DNA of 64,000 nucleotides from Rhodoferax antarcticus ANT.BR (GCF_001938565.1 NZ_MSYM01000016.1:62001-126000), one strand, 5' to 3'; shown: positions 52,546 through 61,430, numbered from the stretch's first letter. The notes: generated by a model from the sequence alone, not told the origin. Numbers and translations are program-made.

Positions 52546-52885
52546 GGTGCTGGTCAAAGGCGGCCATTTGCCGGGCGATGAGGTGGTGGACTTGCTGCTG
52601 GCAACCGACGCCGAGCCCCTGTGGATGCAAGCCCCGCGCATCCAAAGCGCCAACACCCACGGCACCGGTTGCACCTTGTCAAGTGCCATTGCCGCGCACC
52701 TGGCGCTGGGGCTGACGCTGGCCGAGGCGGTACAGCAGGCGCGCTCTTTTGTGCGATCAGCCTTGCTGGCCGGGGCATCCGTGAAAACCGGACAGGGAAG
52801 TGGGCCGTTGAATCACGGGTTTGCGCCGGTGGTGATGCGGGTTAAGCCGTGTCTTGAGCGCATGTCGTTGCTTGGCGCGATGTGA
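52545..52885 (+). pseudogene. thiD: thiD C-terminal fragment (HMP-P kinase)
   Basis: About 113 codons read RAVLVKGGHLPGDEVVDLLL ... ANTHGTGCTLSSAIAAHLAL ... SVKTGQGSGPLNHGF, the C-terminal part of hydroxymethylpyrimidine (phosphate) kinase with the conserved HGTGCTLS anion hole. The N-terminal about 150 residues with the substrate site are absent; immediately upstream is the helicase fragment on the other strand. The gene is therefore inactive here. The rest of the thiamine genes, 2 kb to the right, are intact, so a second thiD elsewhere is expected unless HMP-P is supplied differently. Confidence 0.85.
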
Positions 52886-53025
52886 TAAATGCTTGGCGTA
52901 ATCAGCCGATGACGTGTGTTTCGCAACCCTGTATATATCGGCGGTCACCGTGCGGGAATTGAAAATTGGTGGGTTGCTGGCTGGGCGCCGCAATCCACCA
53001 AATGCAGAAGTTTTACTGCTGAATG

Positions 53026-53688
53026 TTAGTTTTTAACGTAATTCGGTGAACGTGGTCCGAATAACATTCCATTCGGGATACCCGCTGAAAGCAAACGAGT
53101 AGTAGTGATACCTGCGGTTACGTGACTCTGATCAAACACAGTCCCAATCACTTGATTCACTAATGCTGAGATTAGCATTCCAGCCAAACCACCCTGTTGA
53201 TTTTTTCCCTCTTCACTTGAAGCGGATGCATTACCATTCCACAATTGCTTACCGGTTTTTAAATCTATCAACTTCGCATCAGCAGTTACCACTGATGCGC
53301 TGCTCAGAACAGCGTATACTTGCCCATATTTCGAGACGGTGATATAAAGTGCGGAATCTGCACCAAAGATAAGTCGTAACTTTTCTGGTGAGGTCGCATG
53401 CATATCAGACGGCTGCGAAATTCCATTTTCTTTGAAGGCTTCGTCCACTAACGTTACTGGCATGACATAGAAGCCTGCTTCTGAGAGCGGTCTGGTTGCG
53501 TATGATAAGACGCTATAAGATGCTTGCACTTCTGGTGAATTATTTACCGGCGGCAGTACCAAAATTGAATGAGGATTACTTTCCTTGAAGGCAGAGTAGT
53601 CAAAAGGCGCTTTCGTCGACGCGCATCCGGTCGCTGTAAGGACGATGATAACTGTGGCAGTAATTTTTAAGCGTTGTAGCCAGCTCAT
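53026..53688 (-). CDS. DUF799 (GNA1162-like) lipoprotein
   Basis: 220 aa. Lipoprotein signal MSWLQRLKITATVIIVLTAT then GC. Body: SILVLPPVNNSPEVQASYSV, LRLIFGADSALYITVSKYGQ and DLKTGKQLWNGNASASSEEG, matching the DUF799/GNA1162 family of outer-membrane-associated lipoproteins. Last of a three-gene lipoprotein operon; its ATG overlaps the stop of the DUF4810 gene (ATGA). In Neisseria the same three families occur together. Role unknown, possibly an envelope assembly or secretion complex with the CsgG-like protein. Confidence 0.85.
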   Translation of the reverse strand: MSWLQRLKITATVIIVLTATGCASTKAPFDYSAFKESNPHSILVLPPVNNSPEVQASYSVLSYATRPLSEAGFYVMPVTLVDEAFKENGISQPSDMHATSPEKLRLIFGADSALYITVSKYGQVYAVLSSASVVTADAKLIDLKTGKQLWNGNASASSEEGKNQQGGLAGMLISALVNQVIGTVFDQSHVTAGITTTRLLSAGIPNGMLFGPRSPNYVKN

Positions 53689-54053
53689 TTCACTTCCTTT
53701 TTCTTAAAGTTCCGCAACAAAAAATCGACGAAGGTCTCGGACTCTGGAAACTGATTCTTTTCAGCTACCATTTGTTGCGCAAACAGATCTAGGTCGCCCT
53801 GTTGACCATAAAGTAATCCCAAATGCGCGTTGTATCCAGGAGGAGGTTTTCCACCGCTAGCACGAATTTTTTTTAAATCTTCTTCCATACGTTGAGTTTG
53901 TTCGGTGGCGCTCACTTTATCACCTCGAAAATATGCGTCCACGTTGGTTTGGTAACCTTCCCACTGATATATGGTTGATGGCTTGGTTGCACAGCCACTC
54001 TGCAGACCAATTGCCAACAAAAAAGTTACAATGCTGAGTTTGTTTCTAAACAT
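53685..54053 (-). CDS. DUF4810 lipoprotein
   Basis: 122 aa. Lipoprotein signal ending LLAIGLQSGC. Body IYQWEGYQTNVDAYFRGDKV and PPGYNAHLGLLYGQQGDLDL is characteristic of DUF4810 and contains a TPR-like helix pair. Coupled by ATGA overlap to the DUF799 gene and 15 bp after the CsgG-like gene. Lower GC than the chromosome average. Confidence 0.82.
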   Translation of the reverse strand: MFRNKLSIVTFLLAIGLQSGCATKPSTIYQWEGYQTNVDAYFRGDKVSATEQTQRMEEDLKKIRASGGKPPPGYNAHLGLLYGQQGDLDLFAQQMVAEKNQFPESETFVDFLLRNFKKKEVK

Positions 54054-54068
54054 ATATATTTTTTTATG

Positions 54069-54743
54069 TCAAAGAGATGGTTTCCATGCGCCACTGTCTA
54101 TGCCGGTGACCAAACTATTGACTGCTTCGCGAATCGCGAGATCTAAAACTTTTCCATTGAGAGTCGAGTCATAGCCAGCAGTTCCTCCAAAACCGATGAC
54201 TTCACGCTCGGAGAGACTATATTCGCCAGCACCTTGAGTTGAATAAACTACTTCAGAAGTTAACGTATTTACAATATTGAGATTTACTTTGGCGTAAGCA
54301 ATTTGGGTTTTTCCACGTCCGAGGATTCCAAATAGCTGTTTGTCGCCAACATCCTTACGTCCAAATTCTGAAACATCACCCGTGATTACAAAGTCTGCGC
54401 CTTTGAGTGTTTGTGCCTTTTTCTGTAGTCCTGCTTCTTCTTTAATTTCGGTCATCACTGTGCGGTCTAACACGCTAAAGCGGCGACTTTGCTGCAAATG
54501 AGTGACTAAAACAGTTGCAGCTTGACTTCCTAAGCGGTCAACGCTGTCAGAAAATACACCCCGCATAAACGAAGATCGATTGTCAAACTTACCAACTGAA
54601 ATTGGGACGCGTGCACCGGTATAAGTTTGACCCGCGGATTCAACTTTTTGAATTGCCAGAGACCGTGATTCTTCTTGGTGAGCACACCCGTAAAACGATA
54701 GGCAGACTACCGCGCTGCACGCCAGAAAAACATATCTTTTCAT
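54069..54743 (-). CDS. CsgG-like lipoprotein
   Basis: 224 aa. Lipoprotein signal MKRYVFLACSAVVCLSFYGC. The mature domain resembles CsgG/HfaB: VPISVGKFDNRSSFMRGVFS, LVTHLQQSRRFSVLDRTVMT, ADFVITGDVSEFGRK. CsgG forms the curli export pore, but here no curli genes occur and the DUF4810/DUF799 partners point to the separate three-lipoprotein system. AGGAG about 9 nt upstream. First gene of the operon. Confidence 0.85.
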   Translation of the reverse strand: MKRYVFLACSAVVCLSFYGCAHQEESRSLAIQKVESAGQTYTGARVPISVGKFDNRSSFMRGVFSDSVDRLGSQAATVLVTHLQQSRRFSVLDRTVMTEIKEEAGLQKKAQTLKGADFVITGDVSEFGRKDVGDKQLFGILGRGKTQIAYAKVNLNIVNTLTSEVVYSTQGAGEYSLSEREVIGFGGTAGYDSTLNGKVLDLAIREAVNSLVTGIDSGAWKPSL

Positions 54744-55015
54744 TAAATTTCACTCCTTAAAATAACTACTTGGCGAAACGATTCCATGAAAAATTTTCAC
54801 CAAGTCCGTTGTGCGATGGCTTTGCATATATTTACATAACCTGCTTGCATCTAAAACAGGTTCGCCAGCGTTTTGTCAAACACATTTTTCCGTGTTTGAT
54901 ATTCGACTTCGAATGTAACCGGGCTCAACTGCATAACTGATTTTTTCCACTTTTGGTAACGTGCTAGATGAGCAATGTCTGATGCAGGTCAATAGCCGCT
55001 CGGCGCCATAGCGTG

Positions 55016-55993
55016 TTACGTGGGGAAGCAGTCACATGCCTTAGCCATGACCTGTGCTGCAAAAGCGTCAAGAAACTCAGCTGTTGCAAGCTGCGGTTGC
55101 GCGGCAGCCACCAGCGCCCGCACCACGCCAACTGAGCCAACCCCACGCGCCAGCACCTCAGGCATGCGCGCCAAATCAATGCCTCCAATGGCAACGGTCG
55201 AGTAGTTGCGCAGCAACTGCGCATACACCTTCAGCCGTGCAAGACCCTGTGGCGGGGTGACCATACGTTTGAGTGTGGTGGCGAACACCGCGCCCATGGC
55301 GATGTAACTGGGGCTCAAATGGTCGGCGCGCAGCATCTCTGCATAGCCGTGGCTGCTTAGGCCCAAGCGCAGCCCGGCCGCGCGGATGGCATCTAAGTCT
55401 GCGCTGTCAAGGTCTTCCTGGCCCAAATGCACGCCGTAGGCACCCGCGTCGATGGCGGTTTGCCAATGGTCGTTGATGAACAGCAGCGCATCGGTGCCGC
55501 GCACGGCCTCTACCGCAGCACGCACTTCCTGGACGATGGCGTGCGCATCGTCTGACTTGAAGCGCAGTTGCACCGTGGGCACACCGGCACGCGCCATGCG
55601 CCCCACCCAGGCAGCATCCGGCAGCACGGTATACAAACCAAGCTGGTGGGGGCAGATGGCAAACGCATCGGTGCGCGGCAAGGGGCGCAGACCAAAGTCT
55701 TGCGGCTCGGTGGGCCAGGTTTGGGCATCAAAGTAGCCCGTACGCAGAGACTGCGCTTGCCAGGCTTGGGCGATGCAGTCAGCATCCGCATCGATGAAAT
55801 CCAGCGCCATGCAGGCCATTTTGGCGGCCTGATAGATATCGTCGGCTGTCTCAGTTTCAATAGCTACAGGCGCTTTATCTATAAGGGCTAGAGGCCTAAA
55901 AAGCTCATAATCTTGATGGCTTTCAAGCGCCAGCGCGGTGTGGGCGCTGACGATGGCTTGTGCCCGGCTTGCCAGGTCTGTCACGATGTTCAT
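55016..55993 (-). CDS. thiE: Thiamine-phosphate synthase with N-terminal extension
   Basis: 325 aa from the ATG at 55993 (MNIVTDLASRAQAIVSAHTA). The TIM-barrel ThiE domain starts near residue 118 (LGLYTVLPDAAWVGRM) and shows VQLRFKSDDA, LFINDHWQTAIDAGAYGVHL, GLSSHGYAEM and STVAIGGIDL. It joins HMP-PP with the thiazole phosphate to thiamine phosphate. The first about 115 residues are not part of the standard enzyme (about 210 aa) and have no function I can name. A CTAG repeat lies in frame in this extension, encoding RPLALIDKAPVAIE. Confidence 0.88.
   Translation of the reverse strand: MNIVTDLASRAQAIVSAHTALALESHQDYELFRPLALIDKAPVAIETETADDIYQAAKMACMALDFIDADADCIAQAWQAQSLRTGYFDAQTWPTEPQDFGLRPLPRTDAFAICPHQLGLYTVLPDAAWVGRMARAGVPTVQLRFKSDDAHAIVQEVRAAVEAVRGTDALLFINDHWQTAIDAGAYGVHLGQEDLDSADLDAIRAAGLRLGLSSHGYAEMLRADHLSPSYIAMGAVFATTLKRMVTPPQGLARLKVYAQLLRNYSTVAIGGIDLARMPEVLARGVGSVGVVRALVAAAQPQLATAEFLDAFAAQVMAKACDCFPT
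55860..55897 (-). repeat. CTAG dispersed repeat, copy 11 (inside thiE)
   Basis: Reverse orientation on the plus strand, so in the sense of the gene it reads AGGCCTCTAGCCCTTATAGA ... AAGCGCCTGTAGCTATT. The frame stays open through it. Confidence 0.85.
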
Positions 55994-56078
55994 GGTGGGT
56001 GGTGTGCTGAAGTGGTGTGGTGAGTATGCGAAGGTTGAGGTTTGGTGATCGTTTAGTACCACTGGCGCAGCGGCCTTG

Positions 56079-56900
56079 TCAGGCCTGGTGCCAAAACGGC
56101 GTGCCCAGCACCGGCGTGCTGGGTTCTGCGGCGTCTTTCTCAATCATGGTGCCGGCTAGAAACGCATCGCGCCCGGCCTGGGTGGCGGCGGCAAAAGCGC
56201 CGGCCATGCGGACCGGGTCATTCGCCAGCGCCACGGCGGTGTTGAGCAGCACGCCGTCAAAACCCCATTCCATCACCTGTGCGGCGTGTGAGGGCAGGCC
56301 CAGGCCCGCGTCCACAATCATTGGCACACTCAGGCGCGCGCGCAGGGTTTTCAAGGCGTAGGGGTTGATCGGGCCTTTGCCGGTGCCAATCGGCGCGGCC
56401 CAGGGCATGAGCGCCTGGCAGCCCACGTCGATCAGGCGCTGGCACAGCACCAGGTCGTCGGTGCAATAGGGCAGCACTTTGAAGCCGTCCTGGATGAGCT
56501 GGCGGGCGGCCTCGACCATGTTCAGAGTGTCGGGCTGCAGCGTGTAGTCGTCGCCGATGAGCTCCAACTTGAGCCAATCGGTGGCAAACACCTCACGCGC
56601 CATATGCGCGGTGGTGATGAGCTCGGCCACGCTGTGGCAGCCAGCAGTGTTTGGCAGGACCGGCACCGCCAGGTCGGCCAGCAGTTGCCAAAAACGGTTG
56701 GAGTTTTCACCACTGGCCAGGTTTTGCCGGCGCAATGAGGCGGTCAGCATGGCGGGATGGGCGCGCTGCACAGCAGCTTGAAGAATGCTCGGAGAAGGAT
56801 AGCGTGATGTGCCCAGCAGGAAGCGACTGGCGAACCGTTCGCCGTATAAAACCAGCGGGTCGAGTGGCACGGTTTCTAACGGGATGTGATGCGTGTTCAT
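56079..56900 (-). CDS. thiG: Thiazole synthase
   Basis: 273 aa. Forms the thiazole ring from deoxyxylulose phosphate, ThiS-thiocarboxylate and dehydroglycine. Motifs: FLLGTSRYPSPSILQAAV, NTAGCHSVAELI, the Schiff-base Lys region DWLKLELIGDDYTLQPDTLN, and IVDAGLGLPSHAAQVMEWG. Length is normal. Lies between thiS (upstream, separated by a 150-bp gap with a REP-like repeat) and thiE. Confidence 0.93.
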   Translation of the reverse strand: MNTHHIPLETVPLDPLVLYGERFASRFLLGTSRYPSPSILQAAVQRAHPAMLTASLRRQNLASGENSNRFWQLLADLAVPVLPNTAGCHSVAELITTAHMAREVFATDWLKLELIGDDYTLQPDTLNMVEAARQLIQDGFKVLPYCTDDLVLCQRLIDVGCQALMPWAAPIGTGKGPINPYALKTLRARLSVPMIVDAGLGLPSHAAQVMEWGFDGVLLNTAVALANDPVRMAGAFAAATQAGRDAFLAGTMIEKDAAEPSTPVLGTPFWHQA

Positions 56901-56935
56901 GGTCTTGACTGTGTGTGAAATTCAGTTGTTTTTGG

Positions 56936-57018
56936 CATGGCGACATGGACAGCGGGTGGTAACAATCCTTGAATTTCGAACGCATGGACTGCCCCGCTAC
57001 GCTCGCAGTGACGGGGTG
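56936..57018. repeat. REP-like palindromic repeat, second copy
   Basis: Right arm CATGGACTGCCCCGCTACGC then TCGCAGTGACGGGG, with a diverged left arm ATGGCGACATGGACAGCGGG then TGGTAACAATCC. Related to 9107-9189. It lies in the thiS-thiG gap inside the operon. Confidence 0.65.
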
Positions 57019-57052
57019 TTTGCTCAAGGTCCGCAACCAAAGCTGTCTTGGG

Positions 57053-57250
57053 CTAGCCGCCCACCACCGGCGCAATCAGTTCGATCTGGTCACCCTCAGC
57101 CAGCGGGGTCTGGTCATACTGGGTTTTAGGCACGAATTGCAAGTTCAGCGCCGCTACAAACGGCGGTGCCACTAGGCTGGCAGCCACGGCCTGGGCCAGT
57201 GTGGCACCTTCGGGCAGCTCGCAGGGGGTTCGGTTGATCAGCACTTTCAT
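57053..57250 (-). CDS. thiS: Sulfur carrier protein ThiS
   Basis: 65 aa ubiquitin-fold protein starting MKVLINRTPCELPEG and ending in VVGG, the di-glycine that is thiocarboxylated by ThiF. The ATG overlaps the thiO stop (ATGA). thiF is not in the window. Confidence 0.92.
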   Translation of the reverse strand: MKVLINRTPCELPEGATLAQAVAASLVAPPFVAALNLQFVPKTQYDQTPLAEGDQIELIAPVVGG

Positions 57251-58323
57251 GGCGCGGCCTCCAGCGCCAGATCCAGCTGCTGAGCCAGCGGTGAGGTGCC
57301 CGCGTTGACCAGTTCCAGCACCACGTCGTGCATCGCGGGCGAGATCAGGTAGCCGTGTCGGTACAGCCCGTTGACCTGCAGCGTGCGCTCGCCCAACCAG
57401 CGTACAGCGGGCTGGTTGTTGGGCAGGGCGGGGCGGCACTGCGCTACCAGCTCAATGATGCGTGCCTCGCCAAAACCGCTGTCCACGGTGTAGGCAGCGC
57501 TCAGCAGCTCTAGGCAGGAGCGCAAGCTCATCGGTGAGGTGTCGTCGGACTCGATCTCGGTGGCGCCCACCAAAAAATAACCGTCCAGCTTGGGCGCGAT
57601 ATAAATCGGGTAGCGCGGGTGGATCAGCCGGGTGGGGCGCGACAAGGTCACGTTGGGCGCGTGCAGGGTAACGATTTCGCCACGCACGCCGCGCAGTTCG
57701 GGCAACTGGGGCTGTGCGCCCAGGCCACGGCAGTCCAGCACCCAGTCGGGCTGGCCCGCCTGGCCGGGGGTGAAGTCTGCCGGGCTGTGCGGGCTGTTCC
57801 AGTGCAGCGCCACACCCAGGCGCTGCATCTGCGCCAGCAGCGCGTCCATCAGCTGGTGGTTGTCTAACTGGCCTTCGCCGGGCAGAAGCAGGCCTTGGGT
57901 GAAACGCGTGCCCATGCCGGGCTCCAGTGCCTCCAGCCCGGTAGCGTCCAGTGTCTGCGGCACGGGCAGCTCAGGCAGGCGCTCGCCAGTGGCGGCCAGC
58001 AGTTGGCTGAAGCGCTGGGCGTCCGGTGCGTCTTGGCGGTGCCACACCACCAGCGTGCCTTCGCGCTGGAAAAAGACCGGTGTATCTAGCTCGCCGATCA
58101 GCTCTGGCCAGCGCGCCAAACTGTGCTGGCCCATGCGCACCACCAAATCTTCGGCAATGGCGGACTCTGCCAGCGGTGCCAGCATGGCAGCGGCGGCAAA
58201 AGCGGCTGCGCCCCGGGAGTCGGCGTCGCGCTCCTCATAAACGCTCGGTGTGTGACCCGCACGCGCCAGCGAGCATGCCAGCAGTCGGCCCATCAAGCCA
58301 GCACCCAAAATAACGATGTTCAT
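57247..58323 (-). CDS. thiO: Glycine oxidase ThiO
   Basis: 358 aa from the ATG at 58323, preceded by a strong AGGAGGTGA. FAD-binding fold MNIVILGAGLMGRLLACSLA, DAO-family segment RGAAAFAAAAMLAPLAESAI, C-terminal NGLYRHGYLISPAM. Oxidises glycine to dehydroglycine for ThiG with O2, so thiazole synthesis here is of the aerobic type; the radical-SAM alternative ThiH is absent. Start overlaps the cytX stop and its stop overlaps thiS. Confidence 0.92.
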   Translation of the reverse strand: MNIVILGAGLMGRLLACSLARAGHTPSVYEERDADSRGAAAFAAAAMLAPLAESAIAEDLVVRMGQHSLARWPELIGELDTPVFFQREGTLVVWHRQDAPDAQRFSQLLAATGERLPELPVPQTLDATGLEALEPGMGTRFTQGLLLPGEGQLDNHQLMDALLAQMQRLGVALHWNSPHSPADFTPGQAGQPDWVLDCRGLGAQPQLPELRGVRGEIVTLHAPNVTLSRPTRLIHPRYPIYIAPKLDGYFLVGATEIESDDTSPMSLRSCLELLSAAYTVDSGFGEARIIELVAQCRPALPNNQPAVRWLGERTLQVNGLYRHGYLISPAMHDVVLELVNAGTSPLAQQLDLALEAAP

Positions 58324-59666
58324 ACTCTCACCTCCTGTAAAGTTGTTGTTGCTGGCCGTGTGAGCCACGCCAGCGTAAAAGTCAGCGCCAAGGTCGGCAG
58401 GGCAGAGCCCCACTGCGGCGCAAAATTGCCAAGCAAGTGATAGCACGCAATGCCTACCAGCCAAAGGCCAGCGGCTGTCCAATCCACCTTTCGGTTAGAG
58501 CTAGACAGGTCGGGTGAGCCCATGGCGAGGCGTCCCAGAATCACACCGAAAAGCGGTACAAACACCGAGCTGAGCACCAGCAAAAACGGCTCCAGGCTGT
58601 GCATGGGCAGCACCATCGCCAGCGCGGTGCAGACCACCGCCACGCCAATGCCCCACTGGCGCACGCTCCAGCGCGGTTTCAGGCTGTGGCCAGACACAGA
58701 GCAGGAATACACGTCGCCATAGGCGTTGTCGATTTCGTCAATCAGAATCAGGCTCAGTGCCATTAGGCCGCCCTGCGCCATCAGCAGCGCGGTAACCAGA
58801 TCGGTGTCGGGCTGGGCCACGCTCACCACCAGTACACCTAGTGCATAACACCAGATATTGGCCAGCGCATAGCCGAGCCAGGTGCCGCTCATCGCGCTGC
58901 GGCCGCTTTTGCCGTGGCGCGCGTAGTCTGCCACCAAGGGCAACCAAGACACCGGCATGGCAATCACCAAGTCCATGGCGGAAAGCATGCCCATGCTGCC
59001 ATCGCCGGGGCGCGCCCAGAAGGCGCCTAAGCCCTGCGTCTGCAACTGGCTGCCGAACTGCCAGGTCAGCCAGATCAGCGAGGCCACCACCAGCGGCAGC
59101 CCAACACGGCTGATGAGTTTGCGCACCACTTTAGTCATTGATCCGGCCAGCAGCGCAACCAGCACCGCGCCCCACAGCAGCGTGGTGGCCGCGACGCCCC
59201 CGAGGCCGCCCAACGCCAACCCGAAAGATTGTTTGCCAATGCCTGCGGTCGCGTCGCGCATGATGACCAGCTCAAACGTGGTCCAGCCGATGAGTTGTGC
59301 CATGTTCAGCAGTACCGGCAGGCGGCCAAACTTGCTGCCAAAGGTGGCGTGCATCAGCCCGGCGCTGGACAAGCCGGTTTCGCAGCCGAGCCGCGCCGTC
59401 CAGGCCAGCAGGCCCGAGCCGACGACCGAGCCCAGCAAGATGGCAATGACCGCTTCGCGGCTGCCCACAGCGGGCACCAGATACGCGCCAATCTGCATCA
59501 CCAGCAGGCCCACGCCCAGGCTGAACCACAGCGCGGCATGGTCGTTCCATTGAAAGACGCGTTCGCTGGCGACAATCGGTGTAAGGGCGGAATTCGACGC
59601 AGACGAAGAACTTGAAGTCGACGCGAGCGTCGAGCCAGGGCCAGGGCCACTGTGTGTCGATGCCAT
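58320..59666 (-). CDS. cytX: Hydroxymethylpyrimidine transporter CytX (NCS1 family)
   Basis: 448 aa with about 12 membrane helices after a Ser-rich N-terminal tail (residues 1-30). NCS1/CytX features include DHAALWFSLGVGLLVMQIGA, SSAGLMHATFGSKFGRLPVL and LSLILIDEIDNAYGDVYSCS. CytX genes are typically under TPP riboswitch control and are predicted to import the HMP precursor. First gene of the operon; a TPP riboswitch lies directly upstream. Since thiD nearby is broken, use of imported HMP depends on a kinase encoded elsewhere. Confidence 0.88.
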   Translation of the reverse strand: MASTHSGPGPGSTLASTSSSSSASNSALTPIVASERVFQWNDHAALWFSLGVGLLVMQIGAYLVPAVGSREAVIAILLGSVVGSGLLAWTARLGCETGLSSAGLMHATFGSKFGRLPVLLNMAQLIGWTTFELVIMRDATAGIGKQSFGLALGGLGGVAATTLLWGAVLVALLAGSMTKVVRKLISRVGLPLVVASLIWLTWQFGSQLQTQGLGAFWARPGDGSMGMLSAMDLVIAMPVSWLPLVADYARHGKSGRSAMSGTWLGYALANIWCYALGVLVVSVAQPDTDLVTALLMAQGGLMALSLILIDEIDNAYGDVYSCSVSGHSLKPRWSVRQWGIGVAVVCTALAMVLPMHSLEPFLLVLSSVFVPLFGVILGRLAMGSPDLSSSNRKVDWTAAGLWLVGIACYHLLGNFAPQWGSALPTLALTFTLAWLTRPATTTLQEVRV

Positions 59667-59756
59667 CCGTTTGCTCCATGCAAAAGTTTGGCAGGTCAGC
59701 GTAAATCCAGACGGGTTGACGTTGCTAGAGAAGGCGGCAACACCCGCAGTCAGACT

Positions 59757-59848
59757 GGCTTCCCTGCGCGAGGATTACCTCAATCAGGTTCAAAGGGACT
59801 TTCTCAGTCGGCCTGCAGCTTGCACTGCGGGCCAACACCCCTAGCGTG
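59757..59848 (-). promoter_or_regulatory. TPP riboswitch (THI element)
   Basis: On the minus strand: CTAGGGGTGTTGG, then ACTGAGAAAGTCCCTTTGAA, CCTGATTGAGGTAATCCTCG and CGCAGGGAAGCC. These are the conserved THI-box elements (GGGGTG, CTGAGA, ACCTGAT, GGTAAT, CGCAGGGAA). It lies about 90 nt upstream of cytX and should switch off the cytX-thiOSGE operon when thiamine pyrophosphate is plentiful. Confidence 0.93.
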
Positions 59849-59931
59849 TGCGCCACCAAAAAAGGCAGCGCGGGTGAATTTTAGACGCGGATTCGGGCTG
59901 CCAAGGACAGCCTACGGTTTATATGAAAAAT

Positions 59932-59973
59932 AGGCATCTAGCCCTTGACTGACAAGCGCTACCAGCTATCAAT
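59932..59973 (+). repeat. CTAG dispersed repeat, copy 12
   Basis: Forward copy AGGCATCTAGCCCTTGACTG ... AAGCGCTACCAGCTATCAA in the gap between the riboswitch and the ferredoxin reductase gene. Confidence 0.82.
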
Positions 59974-60024
59974 TTAATAAAAGTTACACAGTTTGACCCG
60001 TGGCCAAAGGGTGGCTGCAAAGCT

Positions 60025-61077
60025 TTAAGGTTGCGGCAAAACCCCCAGCCGCTGCTGCAACACCGCGCTGCTGGTGGTGTATTGCAGCACGTTGGAGGCC
60101 TCTGGATGGATCAGCGCAGCGGCGGCAAAAGCAGCCAGCGTGGCTTCGTGAAAGCCGCTGACGATGAGTTTTTTCTTCCCCGGATAGGCAATGACATCGC
60201 CCACCGCAAAGATACCGGGCGCGCTAGTGGCAAAGCTGGCGGTGTCCACCACCAGTTGCTTACGTTCCATCGCCAGGCCCCAATCAGCGATTGGCCCCAG
60301 CTTGGGGCTGATGCCCTGGCAGACCAGCAAACCACCCAGCGCTAGAGTCAGCGATTGGTCGTCCGGGGTGCTGATGGCTACGCCCGTCAGGCGTTCACCG
60401 CTGGTCTGGATGCTGCTGACTTGACCGGCCACGAAACTAATGCGGCCGGCCGAGCGCAGCGCGGCAAATTTGGCCAACTCCTCGGGTGGCGCCTGCAGCA
60501 CGTCGCGCCGGTGCAAGACGGTCACACTCAGCGCTTGTGCCGCCCCGGCTTGCGCCAGCGCAATGGCGCTGTGCACCGCGGCGTCTTCACCGCCCACGAT
60601 CAGCACGTGCTTGCCCGCAAAAACATCGTCTGGTTTGAGCCGGTAAAACAACTGGCTGCCCTGAAAAGCGGCCAGGCCTTCTACTTTGAGTTCTTTGGGC
60701 ACAAAAGCGCCCACGCCAGCTGCAATGACCACCGTGCGGGCCAGAAACTGTTGCTGGGTGTGCGGGTGGATGCGGGTAGTGGCCAACCAGCGGCCATCAG
60801 GCTGGCGCGCCAGCGCTTCAACCTGCTGGCTGAAATGAAACCCCGCAGAAAAGGGGGCAATCTGCAGCAGCAGATTGCGCGTGAGCTCACGCCCAGTGCA
60901 CAGCGGCACACCGGGGATGTCATAAATGGGTTTGTCCGGGTAAAGCGCGGCGCATTGGCCACCCGGCTCATCGAGCACATCAACCACCTGGGCTGCAATG
61001 CCTTGCAGACCCAGCTCAAAGACGGCAAACAGCCCCACCGGACCGGCACCGATGACCAGTGCGTCGGTTTCAATCAC
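60025..61077 (-). CDS. Ferredoxin--NADP reductase, thioredoxin-reductase-like type
   Basis: 350 aa with a GTG start at 61077. FAD-binding ALVIGAGPVGLFAVFELGLQ near residue 6, NAD(P)-binding HVLIVGGEDAAVHSAIALAQ near 165, and the C-terminal FAD motif GIFAVGDVIAYPGKKKLIVS. No CxxC redox pair, which separates it from thioredoxin reductase and places it with the YumC/FNR type. It follows fdxA by 23 bp, so the ferredoxin is its probable partner. Confidence 0.88.
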   Translation of the reverse strand: MIETDALVIGAGPVGLFAVFELGLQGIAAQVVDVLDEPGGQCAALYPDKPIYDIPGVPLCTGRELTRNLLLQIAPFSAGFHFSQQVEALARQPDGRWLATTRIHPHTQQQFLARTVVIAAGVGAFVPKELKVEGLAAFQGSQLFYRLKPDDVFAGKHVLIVGGEDAAVHSAIALAQAGAAQALSVTVLHRRDVLQAPPEELAKFAALRSAGRISFVAGQVSSIQTSGERLTGVAISTPDDQSLTLALGGLLVCQGISPKLGPIADWGLAMERKQLVVDTASFATSAPGIFAVGDVIAYPGKKKLIVSGFHEATLAAFAAAALIHPEASNVLQYTTSSAVLQQRLGVLPQP

Positions 61078-61100
61078 GGCGGTTTGTCAGTGTGCGGCGT

Positions 61101-61430
61101 TTAGCGTTGCAGTTCCGACAGCTTGTCGGTGCGGTCTTTCCACTCTTCTGCCTCGGGCAACGGTGCTTTGCGCTTGGTGATGGTTTTCCAACTCGGGAGC
61201 AGCGCCAGTTCGGCGTTGATTTTGGTCATGTGGCGCTGGTTTTTCGGCACATCTTCTTCGGCGTAAATGGCATTCACCGGGCATTCGGGGATACAGACAG
61301 CGCAGTCAATGCACTCTTCGGGGTCGATGGTCAAGAAGTTCGGACCCTCTCGGAAGCAGTCCACGGGGCAAACGTCAACGCAATCGGTGTACTTGCACTT
61401 GATACAGGGTTCGGTGACGACATGGGTCAT
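61101..61430 (-). CDS. fdxA: 7Fe ferredoxin
   Basis: 109 aa. Cluster ligands: [18 protein letters not shown] (3Fe-4S site with Cys spacing of the FdxA type) and [17 protein letters not shown] (4Fe-4S). The C-terminal extension of about 50 residues ([20 protein letters not shown]) is typical of the FdxA family. Upstream partner of the ferredoxin reductase in an operon. Confidence 0.94.
   Translation of the reverse strand: MTHVVTEPCIKCKYTDCVDVCPVDCFREGPNFLTIDPEECIDCAVCIPECPVNAIYAEEDVPKNQRHMTKINAELALLPSWKTITKRKAPLPEAEEWKDRTDKLSELQR

Noticed and set aside
59228..59615. Plus-strand frame across cytX
   Set aside because: It is the antisense shadow of an evident transporter gene.
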